A stretch of 64,000 nt of DNA. Origin: Guillardia theta CCMP2712. Lineage: Eukaryota; Cryptophyceae; Pyrenomonadales; Geminigeraceae. A program made the position numbers and the translations under genes. Below the pieces are notes generated by a model. That model did no database searches. It worked only from the letters and a program-made list of their open reading frames with translations, and had not been told where the DNA came from. Shown here one piece after another: positions 56,167-64,000 of this stretch (position 1 is its first letter; each line of letters opens with the position of its first letter). The stretch lies in NCBI RefSeq assembly GCF_000315625.1, contig NW_005434673.1, positions 523,136 through 587,135 of the forward strand, written 5' to 3'.

Positions 56167-56406
56167 TCTTTCTTGCATTGTAAATAGAACACACGGTAGC
56201 TCTGAGTCATAGCTCCTTGTCAGAAGCTCCCTGCTCCAGTCGATCTCGCAGTCCTGCTCTGACGCAGGGCAGAAAATTATGCGCCCACGTGTCTCGAACT
56301 TCGTTCGAATCCCACCTGAGCGATGCGTGAGAGCAGGGGAGAAAACAACACGCGAGAGAAAACACAAGGAGATAGCGGAAGGGGATGAGAGGAGGAGATG
56401 GCGGCA

Positions 56407-57835
56407 TCACTTTGAAATCCATTCCATCTGAGATAGCTCTGTCGAAGGGTAGATATCCTCGTTGTCGAAGTCGTTTAACCTGAAACTGAGGCAGAGCATC
56501 AACGCGATTTCAAGTTCATTCATGTTGGATCCATACATTGAGTCTCGCTCAAAGCGGTGAAAGGCATGCTCTCTCGACTTCGTCCGATAATGATGGATCC
56601 TGAGAATGTCAACGGACGCTGGTCTGCTGACTGACGGCGGCTCCCCCGAGGAATGGTTGAAGAATACCTCCTGTTTCTTCTCGTTCACGGCAGGTTCATC
56701 ATTCTTGTATCTACATGCCGACTCGTCAGAGACATCCAACCAGCGGGCCTCGCAGGCCATCACCTGTGATTATGCCCTCCAGCCACTTGTACTCTATCTG
56801 GTTGAGCTATGCTCTTGACGACCTCAGATGGCTGGTGCAGCTGCGATCAGAAGGTTCCAGCGCAGTGCTCAGCGCTACCTCTTCTGCTCTCCAGATGTAG
56901 TTCTCCAGCACGAGCCCCTGGCAGTATTCGTCACAGCGCAACACCCACATCTGACGGTGGGTAGGCAGACCGGAGGATTCTTGGTGTGGTTCGAAGATCC
57001 GAAGGTCAGCCAGTTTACCAGGACTGACAACACCATGTCACACCGACTAGCGTCCAAGATGAGAAGAGCGATACCAGCGGGATGGCTCTCGTATGACGTC
57101 AAGGCTGCTCGAAGCGGAAACGCTCCCGGCTGTTCCTGCCCCTGGGAGGGCGGAGACGGCATCAAGAACTCGTCGATGTCGATGAACGCCATCCATCTGC
57201 AGCCTTGAGTTGGAACTCGCAGAGGTTGCTCTGGGCGACCACATCACTCACCTGGATCGGTGCCCATGATCATCCATGCACCTGCATCACACATCCATCA
57301 GGTCGAGGGTTGCCGCTGGTGGGGACGCATCGACCTCTGATAGGTCGGAACTTGGCAATGGACGTCGCAGACGGCATCATCCAATGTTACGATACCTGGT
57401 TTTGAGAGTTATCCGTCGCCATGTTCAACATGCCCGGACCTCGGCGGATGTAAGGTCCCAGCAATTCATCAATCTTCTCATCTGCAAACATGAAATGCGG
57501 TCAACCAATGCAAGGATATTGTCCAGATCACTTTTGGAGTGATGGTTGTACAAGAAGAAGTGCTCGACACCCATACATAGATGGAACTCGAGCCATTCTA
57601 GGAGGTACTCGTCCTGTCGTCCTGGTCAAAACCTCCACCACTGTACGAGTCTGCAATCCCGCGTCACCTCGTCCCGGAAGACAGCCGCCGCAGAGAGGTA
57701 GAACTCTTTGTTATGTCTTCTCGCTCCTGGTATCTCATCGTTGGAGTAGCTGCTGCTGTTATCCTCTTGGTTTGAGTCCGAGCAGCACACCATCATCAAC
57801 ACCGCTCCCACCATCGCCCTCGCCCCCGCCTTCAT
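56407..57835 (-). CDS. GT92-family (DUF23) glycosyltransferase
   Basis: The start at 57835 gives MKAGARAMVGAVLMMVCC, a short signal anchor, then KEFYLSAAAVFRDE. An intron of about 58 bp follows, and the frame resumes DEYLLEWLEFHLCMGVEHFF and LYNHHSKSDLDNILALVDRI, the hallmark 'E...L.EW.E.H...GVEHF.LY' of GT92. Further exons give MAFIDIDEFLMPS with the metal-binding D-x-D in IDIDEF (57140-57192), SYESHPAGIA, LTFGSSNHTKNPPV (FGSSNH corresponds to the family 'FGSSGH'), and a last exon with DILRIHHYRTKSREHAFHRF (the 'HY..KS.EE' block) ending at 56407. GT92 enzymes are Golgi type-II glycosyltransferases, galactosyl in animals. The acceptor here is unknown. Confidence 0.85.
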
Positions 57836-58576
57836 TCCTGCAAAGTTTGCGGAGCGAGTGTAGATTTGAAAACCAAATTCGATACATTAGTTTATATTTG
57901 AAAATTACTACAGAAAGTTTACTGATACTTTACAAGTGAACCAGAAGTGAACCAGCATCGTAATGCCTGGGGCGGGCCAGCAATTGGTAACCGGCTTTAC
58001 CACCCACCCCACGACGACTACCCTACCTGAGTTCCTGCACCCCCTTTACCACCCTACGTTATACCACTCATTACCCGCTTCATACCCATCTTTGTTATAA
58101 CCCCCCACCTCCCAAAAGTTTTCTATTCTGACCACCACGTATGGCTGGGGTTCGAACTTGACCACGGGGGTCATCCATGTAGGGGTGAAATTTGAGTGCC
58201 AAGTACGGGTCTTTGCCAAAGCTACCCTTCTGGGTTGAGGTGGGGGTACCCCTTAGCATGAAGAGACAATTAAAAGTAGGGTGGGAGTGCATTGGTGGGA
58301 GGGTAGGTGGTTCCATTTATGGTGTATAGTGGGTAGTCAACTAATGTTGTGGTGCTAAAGGAGGGGGTGATGCTGTGGAGTGCAGGGTTGAGCGACGATG
58401 GGAGTTAATTTTTGGGGGTGGGGGTGATCCTTTTAATATTCGCTGGGGTGGGTACACAAGTCTTGTCTGATGGGGGTGGGTGTTCTATAAGCACTTGTTC
58501 ACGAGGGGGTGGGTGGGTATTGGTGGGGTGAGAATGTGTTTTGTCGGAGGGTGGGGTAGTGTAGTAGGGTGGAGAT
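57836..58576. other. Intergenic region with strand-switching C-rich/G-rich tracts
   Basis: Positions 57990-58110 are C-rich (ACCCACCCC), while 58230-58560 are G-rich (GGGGTGGG). The switch occurs near 58110-58220. No gene is supported. Confidence 0.5.
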
Positions 58577-60784
58577 ATGGAGGGCGAGGCGGTGGAGGCG
58601 GTAGCAATGCACCTGCCGCTGGAGGTCCTTCTACGATGTCAGTCCGTGTGTGTGAACTGGAAGGTCACGATAGAGAATGCTGGTTACCTGTGGAAGCATG
58701 TCGTCCTGTCCAGAGACTTGCGGCCCAGGCTACATCCTGTTGCGCTGCAGAAGATTGTGCGATGCGCCCAGGGTAGGTTGCAGGAACTAGACCTGAGAGG
58801 GTGTGCAAAGGTAGATTGCTCGCAGCTTTATGAGGATGTGGAATGTCTTGGAGAGTATGTTGAGATCATACGGCTGAACAGGGAGGATCATTCCAAAAGC
58901 TTGCCCCCTGCTCTGAGCGCTTGCGGCGGATTTCCACATCTTCGCGTGTTGGATCTTTCCTGGTGCCCTGGAGTGGACGATGAGCTGATCGCAAGCATCT
59001 GCGCTACCTCTTGCACGAGCTCCATACAAGAGTTGCTGCTACGAGGCTGTCTTGTCAGCGACCAGGGGGTAATGAATGCTGCAAGGTCGTGCAAACAGCT
59101 GAGGGTGCTTGACATTGGGGCATGGCCATACTCGAGGTTGAGAGGGGTGAGATCCGTCACTGACGTCAGCCTCTTCTTCATCGCTCAGTGCGCAGCTTTC
59201 AGGAGTGAAGATTTCTTGCTGGAAAATCTGTGCATCGCTGGTAGACGAGGGACAACAGACGAGGGGTTGGACGCTGTCATCGAGTACTTGCCGTTCCTGA
59301 AGAGGGTAGATGTTCGATCCTGCTCATCCATCACGCAGCCTTCTCAGCCAGCTGACGCCGAGGTGACTGGGGAGCCCTCGGACAATGTCGTGTGGAGGAC
59401 GGGAAGGAACAACAACCGGGTCGAGCTGATCACAGACTCGTATCCCTCGGGGACGATGACACCTGACAACTACGCCGAGGAGTATGGGGTGTTGGAAGGA
59501 TGGAGTGACCTGCAGACAGCATCAGGCCTGTGGCGTCTGCTCCAAAGTGTGACGGCTGTGCGGACTGCAGCTGAGATGCAAGCTCGCTCCACGGCTGAAG
59601 CCCAGGCGGCGGACATGCTGGCCGAGGCTGCAGAAGTCCTGAGCAGGGCGTCTGAGATCTACTCTCAAGCCAACGAGATGCAGCAGCAAGCGTCTGAAAT
59701 CCTATCAAGAGTTACTGAGGTACAGATGCAAGTCTCTGTCATGCATGGTCAGGCTCAGGATCAAGGAAACGCGGCAGCCCTCGCTCAGGCAGCGCAAATG
59801 CAGGCTCAGGTTGCTCAGATGCAAGTGCATGCCGCTCAGATGCAAGTGCATGCCGCTCAGATGCAGATCAGAGCAACCGAGATGCAAGGTCAGGCTACTG
59901 AGATGCAGGCAAGCGCACTCAACATCCGTGCTCAAGCTGCGAGCCTCTCTTTCTCTGATTTCGCACACAACACGTTGCACTCTATTCTACGGGGAAGGTT
60001 TCAGATGCAAGTGGCGTACAACGATGAAGCGAGTGGGGAAGAGAGGACGAGCCGTTCCAATGACGAGAATGAAGAGGCCGGGGCGAGCATTACCGAGGTG
60101 CCGACGAGAGAGGAGAGCTCACCAGCTTCATCCGCCACTGAGAACCTTGCGGGGCAAGTTGAAGACGTAAAAGAGATTTCCAGTGAAACAAGGCAAGACG
60201 GAGGATACGCTGCTACCAGTGCTGCTGCTGCTGCTGCTGCTGCTGCTTCAAGCTCTGGACCAGAAGAGGAAACAACAGAGCGATACCCTTCATGGGCCCA
60301 GTCCCGTCTTGAAGCCGTCCGAGCAGAAACTCTGCGACTGACGGAGGCCGTTCGAAGCCTGACAGCAGAGGCCGAGAGAGTTCGCATGCAGCAGGGCAAC
60401 AGGTCCTCCTCCCTCTCTTACCGGGCTGAGAACGTCGCGAGGAGAGCTGAAGAGACTCTCCGACTAGCACAGGCAGCTCGCAGCTTGAGTGCCGACATTA
60501 ACAGAGTTACATCTGCAGCCATGACGACCTCCCCTGCTCATGACGAGCAGCCGGCAGGAGACGAAGATGCTCCAGCGCATCAAGCAACCTTGACAGCATC
60601 TGACGAGGAGGCTGATGAGCGGGAGAGCCGGGCGGGAGAGCCGAACTTGAGTCTTGAGGGAGAAGTCAGCCAGGCTGAGAGCACTCGCTTGGGCATGGAG
60701 GACAACGAAGCTGCTGAGAGCAGGACTCATCATGTGATGCTTTGGTTGTTGTCTATGATTTTCTATCTGAACGAATTTGGATAA
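58577..60784 (+). CDS. F-box/leucine-rich-repeat protein with long coiled coil
   Basis: A single frame of 735 residues. Residues about 10-45 form an F-box-like start (HLPLEVLLRCQSVCVNWKVT, YLWKHVVLS). Residues about 65-250 are LRRs of the AMN1/FBXL type: LQELDLRGCAKVDC, LRVLDLSWCPGVDDELIASI, IQELLLRGCLVSDQGVMNAA, LRVLDIGAWPYSRLRGV, FLKRVDVRSCSSIT. From about 330 to 465 there is an Ala/Gln/Met-rich helix with tandem AAQMQVHAAQMQVHAAQMQ-type heptads. Acidic linkers follow, a 10-residue poly-Ala-type run coded by GCT repeats (60217-60250), and two more helical segments, VRAETLRLTEAVRSLTAEAE and RAEETLRLAQAARSLSADIN. The hydrophobic end MLWLLSMIFYLNEFG could insert in a membrane. F-box proteins recruit substrates to SCF ubiquitin ligases. 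The absence of introns over 2.2 kb is unusual here. Confidence 0.8.
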   Translation: MEGEAVEAVAMHLPLEVLLRCQSVCVNWKVTIENAGYLWKHVVLSRDLRPRLHPVALQKIVRCAQGRLQELDLRGCAKVDCSQLYEDVECLGEYVEIIRLNREDHSKSLPPALSACGGFPHLRVLDLSWCPGVDDELIASICATSCTSSIQELLLRGCLVSDQGVMNAARSCKQLRVLDIGAWPYSRLRGVRSVTDVSLFFIAQCAAFRSEDFLLENLCIAGRRGTTDEGLDAVIEYLPFLKRVDVRSCSSITQPSQPADAEVTGEPSDNVVWRTGRNNNRVELITDSYPSGTMTPDNYAEEYGVLEGWSDLQTASGLWRLLQSVTAVRTAAEMQARSTAEAQAADMLAEAAEVLSRASEIYSQANEMQQQASEILSRVTEVQMQVSVMHGQAQDQGNAAALAQAAQMQAQVAQMQVHAAQMQVHAAQMQIRATEMQGQATEMQASALNIRAQAASLSFSDFAHNTLHSILRGRFQMQVAYNDEASGEERTSRSNDENEEAGASITEVPTREESSPASSATENLAGQVEDVKEISSETRQDGGYAATSAAAAAAAAASSSGPEEETTERYPSWAQSRLEAVRAETLRLTEAVRSLTAEAERVRMQQGNRSSSLSYRAENVARRAEETLRLAQAARSLSADINRVTSAAMTTSPAHDEQPAGDEDAPAHQATLTASDEEADERESRAGEPNLSLEGEVSQAESTRLGMEDNEAAESRTHHVMLWLLSMIFYLNEFG

Positions 60785-61065
60785 TCAGCGGCCAACACTG
60801 TACCCAAACGCCCCTGAAGCACAGAGCGACCAGCAAGTGAGGGCCGCGGTAGCTCGTGACGTGACGACTGGCTGTCATGCCGATATAGATGCCCGATTGT
60901 GATGAACGATCCTAGAGACAAGTTTCTTTTCTTCTTCCCTGCTGTTTGCTCCTCCCTACCCGCTCAGGCTGTTGCCGCTGTGTTGTGTGCCTGTGTCATG
61001 CTCTTTTCATTTGCGGTTGAAACCTCCTTTGGCAGATGGTACAGACTGCAGGAGAGACAGCAACG
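60785..61065. other. Intergenic region
   Basis: No clear element. A hydrophobic frame upstream of 61066 (MNDPRDKFLFFFPAVCSSLP) could be an alternative 5' end for the next gene, but it is in a different frame from the coiled coil. Confidence 0.3.
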
Positions 61066-61401
61066 ATGGAGGAAGGCGACCTACATGGCGAGATCGAGAG
61101 GAGGAGGGAGGCAGCCGAGTCGGTCGCAGCAGTGGAAGCAAGGTGAAGCTTTTCTTCCCTTCTCCTGCCTTCTCCTTTGCTCCCCTCTGTCTCCTCCTCC
61201 CTCCTCCTCGTTGCCTGCCCCCTCTTTGACTCGATGAGCAGATTGCATGCGGTGCGGCAAGAGCAGCAGCGGCTGACCCGAACAGTAAGCCTGACAAGCT
61301 CTTGCTTACGAGAAGAATGACGAGTCTTGTTCAACCAGGTGGTCGATCTTCGGCAGAGAATAGAGCGACTAAGAGACACATCGGGAACCTCTGAGGAGTG
61401 A
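61066..61401 (+). CDS. Small coiled-coil protein
   Basis: Three short exons join in frame: MEEGDLHGEIERRREAAESV with AAVEA (61066 to about 61141), LHAVRQEQQRLTRT (about 61240-61284) and VVDLRQRIERLRDTSGTSEE (about 61340-61398), with the stop at 61399-61401. The product of about 60 residues is one amphipathic helix with heptad spacing. Small helical subunits of larger complexes look like this, but no specific family can be named. Upstream coding exons are possible. Confidence 0.45.
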
Positions 61402-61545
61402 AGAGGAGGATACATCCTAGCTACCTGACGACCTCTTCTCTTCCTTCCCCTCCACCTGCTTCTCATCTTCGACTTGTTATATTTGACTTAGTGATATCTT
61501 TACGTTGCGTTCAGTAGTCAATTTCATTCTCCGCCTCCTCACCTT

Positions 61546-63752
61546 TCATGACCACATGGATCGGCTCGAGGCCAGCCTGGCGCGGAGCAGCACGGGGCTC
61601 GAGGGGATTTGCAGCCAAGCTTGATTGTCGGGATGATCGAGCGGGTTGAACCAGCAGTCCTTGACCTGATTCACCACCTGCAGGCGGTTCAGCTGGAGAC
61701 GGGAGGAGAGGGAGGGAGGGACAAGAAGGGGAATGTGAAGGGGGAGGGGGGGAGGGAGGGAGATGTACATGATTCTGTGTGCTATCCTCGCTTAGTCTCC
61801 ATCTGTTCAAGTCAAAATCACCAGCAGCTTCAGACGCAGCTGAGGGAGCAGGGGGCGGCAGTAGGGGAGCAAGGGATACAAGGAAGGAAGGGATGGAGGG
61901 TTACAAGCAGTGCTTGCGCAAGTTGGCTTGAATGATGCCCAGGAAAGTTTGTCGGGTTGTCTCGTCGCAGTCCAAGTTCATATGGCTGATCCTTGTGCGA
62001 GGAAGCAGACGAGCAAGAAAAACCTGACAGCTCTTGAGTCAGGCAGCTCAACCCTCCTGCTCTCTTCTGCTTTCTCCCACTCCCTTCCCTTCCCCTCGCA
62101 CTCTCCCTCCCCACTCCCCTCCACCACTCGATCCCGTTCCTTCCTCCCGCTCCCTCCCTCCTTCTTTGTCCCTCCGCTTCCTCCTCTCCTGCCCTATCCC
62201 TGCAGTCTCACCAGCTGCTTGTCGGTGAATGCGACTCCTCTGAGCTGCAGGCACCACAAGCTTTGAACGTTCCGAACGACTTGAAGGAAACTGAGAGAAA
62301 CAAAGTGAGAGGAGAGGAACAATAGGAGGAGGAGGAGCGTGGAGAGGAGGACCACCATGGGGAGCAGAGAGAGGACGATAGGAAGGAGGGGAAGGAGAAG
62401 GAGAAGGAGAAGGAGGAACACGAATCGCTGGAGGTCAGAGGATGGAGATCTGTAACGCACATCCTCCATGCTTGATCGCTGACCCCGACACAGCAGACGT
62501 GAGAAAGAACGAGGACCTGCACAGGCAGCTGCTCCCTCAAGCTGCCAGCCCGTCAGCTGCACACGGGCAAGACGCAGCCCTCACAGTCTCTCAAGGACGT
62601 AGCATGTCTCTTGCGGCTCTACAGGGTCCTCAACCATCCTCGTCATGTTGAGCAGGATGCAGCCTGCTGCTGCTCCCCTCCCTCCCCTCCCTCCCCTCCC
62701 TCCCCTCCCTCCTCTTCCTCCGCCTCCCTCCCTGCCGCATCCTCGTCACCGTCTCGTCAAGCTCACAAGTCGCTACCTCATCCACTGGTCGAACCTCCTC
62801 GCACAGTCCCGCAGCCTCCTCTGCTCAACCCCTGCTCCCTGCCGCCTCTCCTGGCTGGTTCCCATCGCCTACCGAGTAGTCACTGGGAGAGGAGAAAGGA
62901 ACAGCGACTGCAGCGGCAGAGAGGAAGGAGGAAGGCGAGGAGTGCTTACCGACGGCGGAGCTCGGAGAAACGAGGAGGGAGCAATGCTTTCTCGACGTGG
63001 AGGAGCTTGAGGACGCAGGGTCGAGCTGGGCCGGGAAACTGCGACGAAGGGGAGATGAGAGGAGGAGAGAGCAGGGAGAGAAGGCAGGTGGGAGGGGGCG
63101 GGTGGGGGGGCAGAATGCCAGGATGCTGGAGGAAAGGGGAGAAGCGAGAGAAAAGACCTGGCTGCCGATCTCGCATGGCGGAGGAAGGGTGCAGGTTCTG
63201 ACGATTGGAAGGACGAGGAGTCGCAGCGGAAGTTGTGACTTGCGTTCTTGGCCTGACCTCCTCCTTTCCCCTCTTCCACCTCTCTTCCTCACTCTCCTCC
63301 TTCACTCGACCCTCCTCGCTCTCCCCCTCCTCCTCGCTGTCCCGCCCATGGTGCGAATCCCCTCCCAGCAGAGCTCTGCTTCCTGACAGAATGACTACAT
63401 CGTCTGCTCCTGCATGCCCATCAGGTAAAGTTGAAGAGGTGTCCCCCGCCATCCCCTGCTGCTCCTCCTGGTCCTCCTGCTCCCATCGTACTTCCTTTTC
63501 ATGTTCCCCAAAGAGCAGGAGCGAGTCCTGCGATCCTTCATACCAGGAGGCAGTCTCCGAGTCGTCGGACAAAGAAGGCTCCTCAACGACCTGCCTGCCC
63601 ACCGACCGCCCCTCCTCCTCCTCCTCCTCCTCCCTCGCATTTCTCTGCCGAATGCTCCGTGGTGGGGCAAGGGGGGAAGAGACGAACGCGAGGGGAGAGG
63701 TCATCTGGATGGTCGGGCTGAGAGGCGAGGAGGCCAAGCAGGGCGGCGGCAA
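61546..63752 (-). CDS. LRR-like protein with acidic N-terminal region
   Basis: The N-terminal exon region (63200-63752) is acidic and Ser-rich: SLSDDSETASWYEGSQDSLL, VRWEQEDQEEQQGMAGDTSS, ADDVVILSGSRALLGG. Later reverse-strand exons read KLLHVEKALLPPRFSELRRR (62946-63010), EQRRLRDCARRFDQWMR (near 62775-62825), VVRNVQSLWCLQLRGVAFTD with KQL (62213-62281, one leucine-rich unit), DCDETTRQTFLGIIQANLRK (61905-61975), and a last exon VVNQVKDCWFNPLDHPDNQA to LLRARLASSRSMWS, stop at 61546. Exons are short and the introns CT-rich. An LRR protein is the best guess but only one repeat is clear. Because the first ATG in the N-terminal frame is at 63752 the true 5' end is uncertain and could be further upstream. 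Confidence 0.45.
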
Positions 63753-64000
63753 ACGAGGAGAGGAGGAGGAGGAGTAGAAGGAGGAGAAGGAGGAGAAGGA
63801 GGCGATAGGGGTGGAGCAAGAGCAGGGGGAGGGGGAGCAGGACAGGGGGAAGCGAAGGATTAAAAAGAGTGAGCGAGTAGCTGATGGCCATCAGATAATT
63901 TCACCGAATCTTCCAGCGCGACATTCGAAGACAGAGATGCGACCAGAGAGCAGCCACCACCTGACACGTGCATCACGAGGAATTCCTCCTCCTCCTCCTC

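Noticed and set aside
56285-56320. Possible tRNA T-loop (GTTCGAATCCC)
   Set aside because: No matching acceptor stem, anticodon arm or A-box could be found around it.
1-64000. CRISPR array, bacterial operon or phage interpretation
   Set aside because: Spliceosomal introns in most genes and eukaryote-specific families exclude a prokaryotic source; the only regular short repeat array (15598-15936) has no spacers.

Overview
The window looks like nuclear DNA of a unicellular eukaryotic alga, most likely a cryptophyte of the Guillardia theta type. Genes are dense and mostly split by short GT..AG introns (about 45-220 bp). Intergenic DNA is full of C-rich TACCCC/CACCCC tracts, and introns of CTC/GAG low complexity. 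The proteins are typical eukaryotic ones (Sec7 ARF-GEF, MSH6, THO subunit 3, an RWP-RK factor, F-box/LRR) alongside an SppA-type peptidase of the kind found in plastids. The species assignment is an inference from style; no organellar or rRNA marker is present. All exon limits were read by eye from frame and splice signals and are approximate.

Layout. 1-334 (-): Sec7 ARF-GEF fragment. 1991-3130 (+): intronless membrane-anchored sulfotransferase. 3288-6053 (-): SppA peptidase. 6556-9188 (+): acidic ankyrin-repeat protein. 9560-11815 (-): multi-exon gene, possibly SAPS-like. 12671-14099 (-): secreted Met/Gln/Arg-rich protein. 15419-17060 (-): coiled-coil protein with a 31-bp minisatellite inside it. 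17237-19236 (-): SPRxY-repeat protein. 21107-21766 (+): hypothetical. 22120-23633 (-) and 23756-24775 (+): two divergent genes with signal peptides. 24872-26818 (-): THO complex subunit 3. 27412-28197 (+): small membrane protein. 29391-30418 (+): MESD-like ER chaperone. 30543-30787 (-): 3' exons of an unknown gene. 31714-33054 (+): unknown gene. 33686-40033 (+): MSH6. 40211-41447 (-): RluA-family pseudouridine synthase with an apparent frameshift. 42107-46578: large inverted repeat whose arms each carry a nearly identical RWP-RK gene pointing outward, with a retroelement-like remnant in the loop and GC-rich islands on both sides. 47390-50056 (+): protein with a C-terminal membrane anchor. 50323-52598 (-) and 53464-55303 (-): two related membrane-anchored collagen-like genes, the first holding a 100-N assembly gap. 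55411-56166 (+): tetraspanin-like protein, divergent from the second collagen gene. 56407-57835 (-): GT92 glycosyltransferase. 58577-60784 (+): F-box/LRR protein with long coiled coil. 61066-61401 (+): small coiled-coil protein. 61546-63752 (-): LRR-like gene with an acidic N-terminus.

Most genes are unrelated housekeeping genes. The functional clusters I see are the pair of collagen genes with the tetraspanin-like gene and a Golgi-type glycosyltransferase nearby (a possible surface-matrix neighbourhood), and the RWP-RK palindrome. The palindrome is the most unusual structure in the window.
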